A stretch of 24,807 nucleotides of DNA. Source: Geobacter sp. UBA6151. GTDB taxonomy: Bacteria; Desulfobacterota; Desulfuromonadia; Geobacterales; Pseudopelobacteraceae. The position numbers were made by a program, and so were the translations under genes. Shown here in pieces: positions 1 through 8,084 of the stretch (its first letter is position 1; each line of letters starts with the position of its first letter). Location of the stretch: positions 1 through 24,807 of the forward strand of contig DIUT01000057.1 of NCBI GenBank assembly GCA_002423105.1, written 5' to 3'. The notes under the pieces are model-generated. The model was given only the letters and a program-made list of their open reading frames with translations, searched no databases and was not told the DNA's origin.

Positions 1-146
1 TCCTCACATATTCTGCGGAAGAGGCTTATTTTGAAAGGTCGTCCTCTTTTCTTGGCTTTTAAAGGCTGCTTCATCTGAAACTCCAGCAAATCTACAAGCA
101 ATCTTCCGAACCAAATGGCCATACGGGTCGCTTTTTCGGATGGCAT
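1..146 (-). CDS. Possible partial ORF running off the window start
   Basis: An ATG at 146-144 on the minus strand opens a frame of 48 codons that stays open to base 1. The visible product is basic towards its truncated end and contains a KKRGRPFK stretch, which resembles an AT-hook or the basic patch of some transposases. The frame remains open upstream of this ATG to a stop near base 205 without an obvious better start, and no good ribosome binding site precedes the ATG. It could be the start of a real gene, a degraded gene remnant, or chance. I do not recognise a family. Confidence 0.2.
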   Translation of the reverse strand, partial: MPSEKATRMAIWFGRLLVDLLEFQMKQPLKAKKRGRPFKISLFRRICE

Positions 147-386
147 TATTGGTTTACCATGCTCAAATTCCGACCGGTCACATTCGCCACTTTGCCAACA
201 AATACCTCACCAGCTGCAGAAGGAATTGGGTCAAGGTAATGTGGTGAGGTTTTGAAATATCATTTTTCAATCATTTCCGCAAAAACAACCAACTTTTCAA
301 GACCTGCTCCCATGCCGTGTGCTTCCTGATGCCCAAAGCATAACAAAACAAAGCCGGGAGTCAATGAGGGTATAACGCCGAACAGA
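147..386. other. Segment without a recognisable gene
   Basis: Between the possible ORF at the window start and the pta terminator I see no convincing coding frame on either strand. Base composition is visibly more AT-rich than in the flanking gene block. A minus-strand frame here that continues into pta is a shadow of pta in another phase. Confidence 0.4.
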
Positions 387-431
387 CAACAGAAAAGCCG
401 ACCCCCATGATAAGGATCGGCTTTTCTGTTG
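387..431 (-). terminator. Hairpin terminator downstream of pta
   Basis: A perfect 15-bp inverted repeat (387-401 paired with 417-431, arm CAACAGAAAAGCCGA) lies about 20 bases past the pta stop. The arm contains an A/T-rich end, so it could work in both directions. It is the natural end of the pta transcript. Confidence 0.75.
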
Positions 432-453
432 TTACCGTGTCTGGTGGCTCTTG

Positions 454-1455
454 TTACGCCCCGGCCTGTACCGCCGTGATGGCTGTGACGTTGACGATGT
501 CGTCCACCGAGCAACCCCGTGACAGGTCGTTGACCGGCTTGGCCAGACCCTGAATGATCGGGCCGACCGCCTCGGCTCCGGCTACCCGCTCCACCAGCTT
601 GTAGCCGATGTTGCCGGCGTCCAGGTCGGGGAAGATCAACACGTTGGCCTTGCCTGCCACCGGGCTGCCGGGGGCTTTCTTCTCGCCCACCTTGGGCAAA
701 AGCGCCGCATCGGCCTGCAGTTCGCCATCAATCTGGATATCAGGCTTAATGTTTTTGGCGATCTCCATCGCCTTGGTGACCTTGTCCACATCGGCGTGGG
801 CGGCGCTGCCCTTGGTGGAGAAGGAGAGCATGGCCACACGGGCGTCCACATCCAGAAACGCCTTGCAGTTGCCTGCGGTGGCAATGGCGATCTCGGCCAG
901 GGCCTGGGCATCGGGGTTGGGGTTCACGGCACAGTCGGCAAAGAGGATGATGCCGTTCTCGCCGAAGCTGGGGGTCTTGGTGACCATCAGGAAGAAGGAG
1001 GAAACGGTTTTGATGCCGGAAGCAGGTCCAACGGTCTGGAAGGCAGCCTTCAGCACATTGCCGGTGGTGCCGGTGGCGCCGGCCACTTCGCCTCCCGCAT
1101 CGCCGTTACGCACCATCATACCGGCGTAATAGAGGTTGTCTTCGGCGGTGAGCAGCTTGCGGGCTTCGTCAGCGGTCATTCCCTTTGATTTACGCAGTTC
1201 CACAAAGTCTGCCACGTACTGTTCCAGCTTGGGAGACGCGGCCGGGTTGAGCAGTTCCACGCCGGTCAGGTTGATCCCCTTGGCAGCGGCCTCGGCCTGA
1301 ATCTTGGCCGGATCGCCCAGGATCACAAGCTTTGCCAGCCCCTGTGCAACAATCTTTTCCGCAGCGTAGAGCATCCGCTCGTCATAGCTTTCCGGCAGCA
1401 CCACGGTTTGCAGATTTTTACGGGCTTTTTCCTTGATTTGATCCACAAGATGCAT
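454..1455 (-). CDS. pta: Phosphate acetyltransferase
   Basis: This 333-aa protein matches the short, single-domain form of phosphate acetyltransferase (PTA_PTB family), which interconverts acetyl-CoA plus phosphate with acetyl phosphate plus CoA in the cytoplasm. The N-terminus (VVLPESYDERMLYAAEKI) and the C-terminal block (GNIGYKLVERVAGAEAVGPI followed by KPVNDLSRGC) are family signatures, and length is typical. The ATG at 1455 is preceded by a strong AGGGAGGT ribosome binding site. The partner acetate kinase gene is not next to it in this window: downstream there is a terminator and a gene-poor segment, upstream a terminator and an unrelated DHH gene. In acetate-oxidising Geobacter relatives Pta with acetate kinase also serves acetate activation; that role here is inferred. 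Confidence 0.95.
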   Translation of the reverse strand: MHLVDQIKEKARKNLQTVVLPESYDERMLYAAEKIVAQGLAKLVILGDPAKIQAEAAAKGINLTGVELLNPAASPKLEQYVADFVELRKSKGMTADEARKLLTAEDNLYYAGMMVRNGDAGGEVAGATGTTGNVLKAAFQTVGPASGIKTVSSFFLMVTKTPSFGENGIILFADCAVNPNPDAQALAEIAIATAGNCKAFLDVDARVAMLSFSTKGSAAHADVDKVTKAMEIAKNIKPDIQIDGELQADAALLPKVGEKKAPGSPVAGKANVLIFPDLDAGNIGYKLVERVAGAEAVGPIIQGLAKPVNDLSRGCSVDDIVNVTAITAVQAGA

Positions 1456-1523
1456 CGTTCTACCTCCCTGAAAAAATAAAACAAGTTTTGGCTAGATACC
1501 TGAACAGGGTCTTTCCCGTCAAT

Positions 1524-1550
1524 GAAAAAAAGCCGCGAAAACGCGGCTTT
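1524..1550 (-). terminator. Rho-independent terminator after the trpF-trpB-DHH unit
   Basis: On the minus strand a 9-bp stem (arms at 1542-1550 and 1529-1537, AAAGCCGCG with a four-base TTTT loop) runs directly into a run of T residues. It lies about 30 bases after the stop of the DHH gene and separates it from pta. Confidence 0.85.
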
Positions 1551-1580
1551 CAATGAGACTAAACGGATTGGAAAACGGGG

Positions 1581-2489
1581 TCAGGAGTTCAGTATGGCAA
1601 CCACATCCGCAAGGGCCTGATCCACATTGTCATTTTCGATTTGGCAGGTGCCGACCTGGAAGTGACCGCCGCCGCCGTGTTTCAGCATTAATGAACCGAC
1701 ATTTACCTGCGACCCACGGTTGATGATGCTGTGGCCAACGGCAAAAACCGTGTTCTGCTTGTTCAGGCCCCAGATGATCCGTACTGAGGTCAGGACTTCC
1801 GGGAACAGGCTGTATTCCACAAAACGGTTGCCGGTCACCACTTCCTCCACCTGACGCAGATCTATGATCAGCACCTTGCCATCCACGCGGGAGTTTTCCA
1901 GAATCATCTTCTTGTAGAGCGCCTCCTGTTCAGCATAGCGCTTCACCCGCTCCTGTACGTCCGGGTTGGCAAGAATATCGCTGATCTTCATGGTCTGACA
2001 CATGTCGATCAACTGTTCCATCAACTGGTAGTTGCTGATGCGGTAGTCGCGATAGCGGCCCAGGCCGGTGCGGGGGTCCATCATGAAGGAGAGCAGAATC
2101 CAGTCCCTGGGGTTGAGCACTTCGTCAGCGGTCAGATCACCGGAGTCGGTCTTGTCCACGGCGATCATCAGCTCTTCTTTACCGGGGAAGCGCTCCGCGC
2201 CGCCGTAGTAGTCGTAGATCACCCTGGCGCAGCTCTTCTCCTTGCGGCTCTCGCCTACATAATCGTGCTTGAACGCCTTGCGTTCGGTTTCGCTCAGGTG
2301 GTGATCGAACCAGATGCCGCAACCGGGGATATAGGGGATGTTGGCCAGAATGTCATCGGCTGTGGCCAGCACCTTGCCGTCCTGGACATCTTTTGGGTGG
2401 ACAAAGGTGTAGCCCTCAATGATTCCGGCCTCTTTCAGCAGTACGGCACAGACCAGGCCATCAAAATCGGAACGGGTCAGCAGTCTCAT
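1581..2489 (-). CDS. DHH-family phosphoesterase (exopolyphosphatase/nanoRNase-like)
   Basis: This 302-aa protein has the N-terminal DHH-domain motif SDFDG with metal-ligand Asp at residues 8 and 10, the DHH motif itself at residues 62-64 (WFDHHLSE), and a C-terminal DHHA1-type GGGGHF motif at about 272-277. The family cleaves phosphoester or phosphoanhydride bonds with Mn; members include exopolyphosphatase-like proteins and NrnA-type oligoribonuclease/pAp phosphatases, and the substrate cannot be chosen from sequence. The ATG at 2489 has an AGGAGGAA site seven bases upstream. It starts 30 bases after the trpB stop and ends at a terminator, so it is probably the last gene of a trpF-trpB-DHH transcript, sitting where trpA is often found. 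Confidence 0.85.
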   Translation of the reverse strand: MRLLTRSDFDGLVCAVLLKEAGIIEGYTFVHPKDVQDGKVLATADDILANIPYIPGCGIWFDHHLSETERKAFKHDYVGESRKEKSCARVIYDYYGGAERFPGKEELMIAVDKTDSGDLTADEVLNPRDWILLSFMMDPRTGLGRYRDYRISNYQLMEQLIDMCQTMKISDILANPDVQERVKRYAEQEALYKKMILENSRVDGKVLIIDLRQVEEVVTGNRFVEYSLFPEVLTSVRIIWGLNKQNTVFAVGHSIINRGSQVNVGSLMLKHGGGGHFQVGTCQIENDNVDQALADVVAILNS

Positions 2490-2519
2490 GGCGGTTTCCT
2501 CCTGGCGTTTATCTGATTT

Positions 2520-3716
2520 TCAGAGTTGTACACCCAGCGCATCGGCTACGGTGTGGATATCCTTGTCGCCCCGTCCGGAAAGGCAGGCCACGATGGTCTG
2601 TTCCTTGGGCAGGGTAGGGGCCAGTTTCAGGGTGTAGGCTATGGCGTGGGATGATTCCAGGGCCGGCATGATCCCTTCCTGGCGGGTGAGGGTCTGGAAT
2701 GCGGCCAGCGCTTCATCATCGGTCACCGACACGTATTCTGCCCGTCCGGTGTCCTTCAGCCAGGCATGTTCGGGCCCGACACCGGGGTAATCCAGTCCGG
2801 CCGAGATGGAATGGGCGTGGGCCACCTGGCCATCGGCATCCTGCAGCAGGTAGCTGCGCTGGCCGTGCAGTATGCCGGGGCGTCCGGCGCAGAGCGGCGC
2901 GGCATGGGCGCCGCTGGCAATGCCGTGCCCGGCTGCTTCGACGCCGATCAGGCGTACGGAACTATCTTTCAGGAAGGGGTGAAACAGCCCCATGGCGTTG
3001 CTGCCGCCGCCGACGCAGGCCACCAGCACGTCCGGCAAGCGTCCTTCGGTCTTTGTGTGCTGCTTCTTCGTCTCCTGGCCGATGACGGCCTGAAAATCCC
3101 GCACCATCATCGGGTAAGGGTGGGGACCGGCCACGGTGCCGATCACGTAAAAAGTGGTGTGGATGTTGGTGACCCAGTCCCGCAAGGCCTCGTTCATGGC
3201 GTCCTTCAGGGTGGCGGTACCGGCGGTGACCGGGTTGACGTTGGCCCCCAACAGCTTCATGCGGAAGACGTTCAATGCCTGGCGGCGGATATCCTCGGCC
3301 CCCATGAACACCTCGCACTGCATGTCGAACAGAGCGGCGATGGTGGCCGTAGCCACGCCGTGCTGACCGGCGCCGGTTTCGGCGATCACCCGTTTTTTGC
3401 CCATACGCCGGGCCAGGAGCCCCTGGCCGATAGTGTTGTTCACCTTGTGGGCGCCGGTGTGGTTCAGATCCTCCCGCTTCAGGTAGATCTTTGCGCCACC
3501 CAGTTGGCGGGTTAGCTTTTCGGCAAAATAGAGCGGTGAAGGGCGCCCCACGTACTGCTCAAGATAAAAGCGGAACTCCTGCTTGAATTCGCGGTCGTTC
3601 TTGTAATGGGCGTAGGCCTCTTCCAATTCCTTCAGAGCAGGCATCAGGGTTTCGGGCACGTATCTCCCGCCATAGATGCCGAAGTGGCCGCGCTTGTCCG
3701 GTTGGGTCATGGTCAT
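2520..3716 (-). CDS. trpB: Tryptophan synthase beta chain (TrpB1 type)
   Basis: This 398-aa protein is a classical TrpB, the PLP-dependent subunit that joins indole and serine to give tryptophan. The PLP lysine is K91 in LNHTGAHKVNN, the catalytic Glu is E113 in ETGAGQHG, and the phosphate-binding GGGSNA loop is present near residue 235. Its first ATG overlaps the trpF stop by four bases (ATGA), so translation is coupled; a second ATG two codons in (3710) sits at a better distance from the AAGGA site and could be the true start. No trpA follows it in this window; a DHH phosphoesterase gene comes next. A second, divergent TrpB is encoded just beyond trpF. Confidence 0.96.
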   Translation of the reverse strand: MTMTQPDKRGHFGIYGGRYVPETLMPALKELEEAYAHYKNDREFKQEFRFYLEQYVGRPSPLYFAEKLTRQLGGAKIYLKREDLNHTGAHKVNNTIGQGLLARRMGKKRVIAETGAGQHGVATATIAALFDMQCEVFMGAEDIRRQALNVFRMKLLGANVNPVTAGTATLKDAMNEALRDWVTNIHTTFYVIGTVAGPHPYPMMVRDFQAVIGQETKKQHTKTEGRLPDVLVACVGGGSNAMGLFHPFLKDSSVRLIGVEAAGHGIASGAHAAPLCAGRPGILHGQRSYLLQDADGQVAHAHSISAGLDYPGVGPEHAWLKDTGRAEYVSVTDDEALAAFQTLTRQEGIMPALESSHAIAYTLKLAPTLPKEQTIVACLSGRGDKDIHTVADALGVQL

Positions 3717-4327
3717 GCTTCCTTTGCGTTACGAATAAACGCCCGTACTTTATGCGGGTCTTTTTTTCCCGGCGCTGTTTCGACGCCGCTGGAGACATCA
3801 ACCCCCCAGGGTCTGACCTGCCCGATGGCAGCGGCAACATTCTCAGGGGTGAGGCCGCCGGCCAGGATGATCCGCTGATGGCGTTTGACGGCCTCGGCGG
3901 CGATCTCCCAGTTGAAGGCGGTTCCGGTGCCGCCGTAGAATGAGGGGGAGTAGGCATCCAGCAGAAAACCGGCAGTCCGATAATCGCTGATCGGATCAAG
4001 GCAGGTTAAAGAACGGACCCGTAAGGCTTTCAGGATGCGCCGCCTGATCTGTCCACAATAGGCAGCTGTTTCGTCACCGTGTAGTTGTACAAGGTCAAGC
4101 CGACACAGATCGGCAATCTCGTTCACCTGATCCGCTTGTTCGTTGACAAAAAGACCGACCACCTGCACGAAGGGCGGGAGTTGCGCAATGATGCCCGCTG
4201 CCTCTTCCGGAAAAATATGGCGGGGTGACTCCTTGAAAAAGACGAACCCCAAGGCGTCAGCTCCAGCTTCGACAGCGCTCAGGGCGTCCTCGGGGTTTGT
4301 TATGCCGCAAATCTTTACTCGGGTCAT
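3713..4327 (-). CDS. trpF: Phosphoribosylanthranilate isomerase
   Basis: This 204-aa TIM-barrel protein carries the TrpF N-terminus MTRVKICGIT with the catalytic cysteine C7, the general-acid aspartate in FLLDAYS (D124), and the C-terminal phosphate-binding segments GGLTPENV and VDVSSGVE. It converts N-(5-phosphoribosyl)anthranilate to CdRP in tryptophan synthesis. It overlaps trpB by four bases. The ATG at 4327 lacks a strong Shine-Dalgarno sequence (only GGTG-like bases upstream), which is unusual beside its neighbours, so its start or its expression mode is less certain than its identity. Confidence 0.95.
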   Translation of the reverse strand: MTRVKICGITNPEDALSAVEAGADALGFVFFKESPRHIFPEEAAGIIAQLPPFVQVVGLFVNEQADQVNEIADLCRLDLVQLHGDETAAYCGQIRRRILKALRVRSLTCLDPISDYRTAGFLLDAYSPSFYGGTGTAFNWEIAAEAVKRHQRIILAGGLTPENVAAAIGQVRPWGVDVSSGVETAPGKKDPHKVRAFIRNAKEA

Positions 4328-4366
4328 GGGGAGAACACCACAGCGTGACGATTAACCCTCTTCAGT

Positions 4367-4413
4367 CCTCCCTTGTCACGGGGGAAGATAGCCCCTCCCC
4401 TGACAAGGGGAGG
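4367..4413. repeat. Imperfect hairpin between trpB2 and trpF
   Basis: In the 107-base gap, CCTCCCTTGTCA (4367-4378) pairs with TGACAAGGGGAGG (4401-4413), with one unpaired base, and inner GGGG/CCCC bases extend the stem. It lacks a clean T-run on the minus strand, so it may be a terminator for trpB2, an mRNA stem or a copy of a dispersed extragenic palindrome. Only a genome search could tell which. Confidence 0.55.
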
Positions 4414-4434
4414 ATGGGAGCGGTTCAGTGACAT

Positions 4435-5790
4435 TTACACACTTACTTTTGGCAGATTTGCCAGTGAGGCCTGCACCAACTCCGCCGGATACTCGTAATC
4501 TTCCAGGTCGCCGGAGAGATAGCTGTCGTAGGCGGTCATATCCATGAAACCATGACCGGAAAGACAGAACAGGATGGTTTTTTCCTTGCCCTCTTCCTTG
4601 GCCAGCAGCGCCTCATCAATGGCAGCCCGCACGGCGTGGGAGGATTCCGGAGCGGGGATGATCCCTTCACTTTTGGAGAACAGCATCGCTCCCTCAAAAC
4701 AGGCGGTTTGCATCAGTGAGCGGGCCTCAATCTGTCCGGCTTCATACAGTTGCGACACCAGCGGTGACTCGCCGTGATAGCGCAGGCCGCCAGCATGGAT
4801 GCCGGGGGGCATGAAGTCGTGCCCCAGGGTATACATCTTGGCAATGGGTGCCATCTTGGCGTTATCGCCGTAGTCAAAAGCGTAAATCCCTTTGGTCAGG
4901 GTAGGACAGGAGGCCGGTTCCACCGCCAGGCAGCGCACATTGGCGCCGTTGGCCCGGTCTGCCAGGAAGGGGAAGGCGATTCCGGCGAAGTTGGAGCCGC
5001 CGCCGCAGCAGGCGATGACCACGTCAGGATACTCGCCCACCATCTTCATCTGTTCCTTTGCTTCCTGGCCGATGACGGTCTGGTGCAGGCAGACATGGTT
5101 CAGCACACTGCCCAGGGCATAGTTGGTGTCGTTATGGGTGGCGGCATCCTCCACCGCTTCGGAAATGGCGATACCCAATGAGCCGTTGTTTTCCGGATCA
5201 AGGGCAAGAATGGAGCGGCCGGCATTGGTGAGCGGTGATGGCGAAGGGTGTACCGTGGCTCCCCAAAGCTGCATCATCGACTTGCGGTACGGCTTCTGGA
5301 AGTAGGAAACCTTGACCATGTAGATGGTGCATTCCAGGTTGAACATGCTGCAGGCCAGGGCCAGGGAACTGCCCCACTGTCCGGCGCCGGTTTCAGTGGC
5401 CAGGCGCTTGATGCCGTGGGCCTTGTTGTAATAGGCCTGGGGGATGGCGCTGTTCGGCTTGTGTGAACCGGCGGGGGAGCCCCCTTCGTACTTGTAAAAG
5501 ATTTTGGCCGGGGTCCCCAAAGCCTTTTCCAGGCGATGGGCGCGGAAGAGCGGGGAAGGGCGCCACAGCTTGTATATCTCCCGTATCGGCTCCGGAATGT
5601 CGATCCAACGCTGGTTGGACATCTCCTGTTCCAGCAACGCCGGCGGGAAGATGGCCAGCATCTCCTCCGGGGTCACCGGTTGGCCGGTGCGGGGGGAGAT
5701 GACCGGATGCAACGGGCCGGGCAGGTCGGGGATGATGTTGTACCACTGGGTAGGGATTTTATCTTCAGGCAAAATAATCTTGGTCTGCAT
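4435..5790 (-). CDS. trpB2: TrpB2-type tryptophan synthase beta-like protein
   Basis: This 451-aa protein belongs to the longer TrpB2 branch of the tryptophan synthase beta family. The PLP lysine is K111 in PAGSHKPNS, the ETGAGQWGS loop replaces the ETGAGQHG of TrpB1, and CCGGGSNF forms the phosphate-binding loop. TrpB2 proteins have an extended N-terminus, visible here, and typically do not form the classical complex with TrpA; proposed roles are indole salvage or use of other serine derivatives. It starts 13 bases after the hom stop, with an AAAGGAG site upstream, so it is probably co-transcribed with hom rather than with trpF-trpB. Substrate is not decidable from sequence. Confidence 0.92.
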   Translation of the reverse strand: MQTKIILPEDKIPTQWYNIIPDLPGPLHPVISPRTGQPVTPEEMLAIFPPALLEQEMSNQRWIDIPEPIREIYKLWRPSPLFRAHRLEKALGTPAKIFYKYEGGSPAGSHKPNSAIPQAYYNKAHGIKRLATETGAGQWGSSLALACSMFNLECTIYMVKVSYFQKPYRKSMMQLWGATVHPSPSPLTNAGRSILALDPENNGSLGIAISEAVEDAATHNDTNYALGSVLNHVCLHQTVIGQEAKEQMKMVGEYPDVVIACCGGGSNFAGIAFPFLADRANGANVRCLAVEPASCPTLTKGIYAFDYGDNAKMAPIAKMYTLGHDFMPPGIHAGGLRYHGESPLVSQLYEAGQIEARSLMQTACFEGAMLFSKSEGIIPAPESSHAVRAAIDEALLAKEEGKEKTILFCLSGHGFMDMTAYDSYLSGDLEDYEYPAELVQASLANLPKVSV

Positions 5791-5803
5791 CTACAGGACT
5801 CCT

Positions 5804-7123
5804 TTACTCCAGATTATCTTCAATTCTGATAAAGCGGCTCTTCTCGCAGATGAAATCACGGGTGTCGATTTCAGTCAGGGCGGCGCGGATGGCGCCTTCC
5901 CGTGCTTCGTGGGTCATGATCACGATCGGCACCGCCTCGCCGCCGTTATGGCGGGCAGTCTGCATCATGGATTCGATGCTGATCCCCTTTTCACCAAGGG
6001 TACCGGCGATACCGGCCAGTACACCCGGCTGATCCAGGGCGGAGAAGCGCAGCATGAACTTGGTAATTATCTCTTCCATCGGCTTGAGCTGCAAGGGGGT
6101 GATGGCACTGTCCAGGAAACCCAGCGGCGCAGCGCGGCGTCGGTCAACACCGGCGGTAATGCTGCGCGAGATCTCGATCAGGTCGCCGACGATGGCGCTG
6201 GCGGTGGGATTCTGTCCGGCGCCCCGGCCATAAAACATCACCGGCCCCACAAAATCCCCGGTGAGACGGATGGCGTTGAACACGCCGCCCACGTCAGACA
6301 TGGGGTTGTGCAGCGGGATCATGGTGGGATGGACCCGCACCTCAAGCTGGCCGTCATCGGTCCGCTTGCCGATGGCCAAAAGCTTGATCCGGTAGCCGAA
6401 CTGCTCGGCAAAGCGGATGTCAATGCCGGAGATGCCGGTGATCCCTTCGGTGTAAATGGCATTGAAGTCGATACTGGCCCCGAAACAAAGGGAAGCCAGT
6501 ACCGCCAGCTTATGGGCTGTATCGGTTCCTTCGATATCAAAGGTGGGGTCCGGCTCGGCATAGCCCAGTTCCTTGGCGCTCTGCAGGACGTCGCTGAAAT
6601 CGGCCCCCTCCTGGGTCATGCGGGTCAGTATGTAGTTGCAGGTGCCGTTCATGATGCCGAATACCGAGCCGAAGCGGTTGGCGGCCAGGTTGCCCTTGAT
6701 GGCGGAGAGCACCGGGATGCCGCCGCCCACGGCGGCCTCGTACTGCACCTCCACCCCGTGCGCTGCGGCTGCTGCATAGATTTCCGTGCCATGCAGGGCC
6801 AAAAGCGCCTTGTTTGCGGTGACCACATGTTTTCCTGCAGCAATGGCCTTCAGTACAAAGGTGCGGGCCGGTTCATAACCGCCGATCAGTTCGATCACGA
6901 TCTTGATCTCCGGATCGTTCAGGATGGCGTTGACATCGGTGGTGAGCATGGCCGGATCAACCGCCACCCCGCGGTCGCTGGTGATGTCCAGATCGGCGAT
7001 GCGTGCCAGCTGGATGGTTGCGCCAACCTTGTCCCGTATGACTGTACTGTTGTCACGGAGCAGTTTCACTACCCCGGCGCCGATGTTGCCGAAACCGATC
7101 AGACCTACCCTTATATCACTCAT
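5804..7123 (-). CDS. hom: Homoserine dehydrogenase
   Basis: This 439-aa protein reduces aspartate semialdehyde to homoserine, the branch point to threonine and methionine. Visible parts are an N-terminal Rossmann motif GFGNIGAGV, the TANKALLA segment, the substrate-domain GIMNGTCNYIL block, and a C-terminal ACT regulatory domain from about residue 357 (ALDQPGVLAGIAGTLGEKGI), which in this family mediates threonine feedback. The ATG overlaps the nusB stop by four bases and has AAGGT seven bases upstream. Gene order ribH-nusB-hom-trpB2 suggests one transcript. Confidence 0.96.
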   Translation of the reverse strand: MSDIRVGLIGFGNIGAGVVKLLRDNSTVIRDKVGATIQLARIADLDITSDRGVAVDPAMLTTDVNAILNDPEIKIVIELIGGYEPARTFVLKAIAAGKHVVTANKALLALHGTEIYAAAAAHGVEVQYEAAVGGGIPVLSAIKGNLAANRFGSVFGIMNGTCNYILTRMTQEGADFSDVLQSAKELGYAEPDPTFDIEGTDTAHKLAVLASLCFGASIDFNAIYTEGITGISGIDIRFAEQFGYRIKLLAIGKRTDDGQLEVRVHPTMIPLHNPMSDVGGVFNAIRLTGDFVGPVMFYGRGAGQNPTASAIVGDLIEISRSITAGVDRRRAAPLGFLDSAITPLQLKPMEEIITKFMLRFSALDQPGVLAGIAGTLGEKGISIESMMQTARHNGGEAVPIVIMTHEAREGAIRAALTEIDTRDFICEKSRFIRIEDNLE

Positions 7124-7548
7124 TCTGCGGTACCTTGCTCCTCGTCCTTCGGGCAGGCTTCCAGTTCATCCAGGATGCCGTTCACAAAGGAGGGAGATTC
7201 CTTGTCTCCGTATTTTTTGGCGATTTCAATCGCCTCGTTGATGCTGACCTTTTTGGGGATGTCCGGCCGGTAGAACAGCTCGAAAGCCGCCAGTCGCATC
7301 ACATTCAGATCCACCTTGGGCATCCGTGAAAGGGACCAGTTCTTTGAGCGGGCCTTAATGGCCGCGTCAATGGTTTCAAGGTGTTCTTCCACGCCCAGTA
7401 CCAGGGCCTCGGCAAATTCGCGAGTCCGCTGGTCCGTCTCCACCCCCTCCCGGAATCCCCGGAGGGTATCACGCAGTTCCTGACGACCGGCATCCCTGGC
7501 GTACAGTATCTGCAAGGCCAGTTCCCGGCCTTCTCGACGTTGTCCCAT
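7120..7548 (-). CDS. nusB: Transcription antitermination factor NusB
   Basis: This 142-aa all-helical protein begins with the NusB signature RREGRELALQILYA and ends with VSINEAIEIAKKYGDKES and FVNGILDEL, both conserved in the family. NusB with NusE/S10 binds boxA RNA and supports antitermination in rRNA operons. It starts one base after the ribH stop and overlaps hom by four bases, and ribH-nusB adjacency is common across bacteria. Acidic C-terminal tail of about 10 residues. Confidence 0.95.
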   Translation of the reverse strand: MGQRREGRELALQILYARDAGRQELRDTLRGFREGVETDQRTREFAEALVLGVEEHLETIDAAIKARSKNWSLSRMPKVDLNVMRLAAFELFYRPDIPKKVSINEAIEIAKKYGDKESPSFVNGILDELEACPKDEEQGTAE

Positions 7549-7549
7549 G

Positions 7550-8014
7550 TCAGAGAGCCTTCAGCAGGTTGGCGGTTTCGATGGCGGTCACGGCGGCCTC
7601 AAATCCCTTGTTGCCGGCCTTGGTACCGGCCCGCTCCACTGCCTGTTCGATGGTGTCGGTGGTCAGCACGCCGAAGGCGATGGGCAGTCCGGTTTCCAGT
7701 GATACCGATGCCACCCCCTTGGAAACCTCGGCTGCAACGTAATCAAAGTGCGGAGTGGAGCCACGGATGACCGCTCCCAGGCAGATGACGGCGTCGTACT
7801 TGCCGCTTACTGCAAGTTTTTGCGCGGCCAGCGGGATTTCATAGGCGCCGGGAACGCGCGCCACGCTGATGTCTGCATCACTGCCGCCATGGCGGATGAT
7901 GGCGTCCAGCGCCCCTTCCAGCAGCCGTTCACAGATGAAGCTGTTGAAACGGCTGACCACGATACCGAATCTGAGCCCTTTGGCATCCAGATTGCCTTCT
8001 ATAAATGTGGGCAT
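7550..8014 (-). CDS. ribH: 6,7-dimethyl-8-ribityllumazine synthase
   Basis: This 154-aa protein is lumazine synthase, which condenses the ribityl-aminopyrimidine with dihydroxybutanone phosphate in the penultimate step of riboflavin synthesis. Signatures are VVSRFNSFICE, the VPGAYEIP loop, and LGAVIRGSTPHFDYV with the catalytic histidine H89. The ATG at 8014 has GGGGAGGT eight bases upstream. A promoter-like sequence precedes it, making it the probable first gene of ribH-nusB-hom-trpB2. The other rib genes are not in the window and the leader is too short for an FMN riboswitch. Confidence 0.96.
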   Translation of the reverse strand: MPTFIEGNLDAKGLRFGIVVSRFNSFICERLLEGALDAIIRHGGSDADISVARVPGAYEIPLAAQKLAVSGKYDAVICLGAVIRGSTPHFDYVAAEVSKGVASVSLETGLPIAFGVLTTDTIEQAVERAGTKAGNKGFEAAVTAIETANLLKAL

Positions 8015-8055
8015 GGTGTCTGACCTCCCCTGTTCGGTTTGTTTGGAAAGCTTTT

Positions 8056-8084
8056 CTTATAGCACAGCAATCATATGGTTTGAA
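8056..8084 (-). promoter_or_regulatory. Candidate sigma-70 promoter for ribH
   Basis: On the minus strand TTCAAA (8084-8079) and TATAAG (8061-8056) are separated by 17 bases, placed about 40 bases ahead of the ribH start in the only gap between cbiD and ribH. Pattern recognition only. Confidence 0.5.

Noticed and set aside
2766..3515. A 249-codon plus-strand frame
   Set aside because: Antisense shadow of trpB with no plausible start signal or family.
5504..7273. A 589-codon plus-strand open frame
   Set aside because: It lies antisense to trpB2, hom and the end of nusB, whose protein families are unmistakable. The translated product has low-complexity Gly/His/Asp-rich character typical of antisense frames in GC-rich DNA.
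8015..8084. Possible FMN riboswitch ahead of ribH
   Set aside because: The gap is only 70 bases, too short for an RFN element, and none of its conserved blocks is visible.
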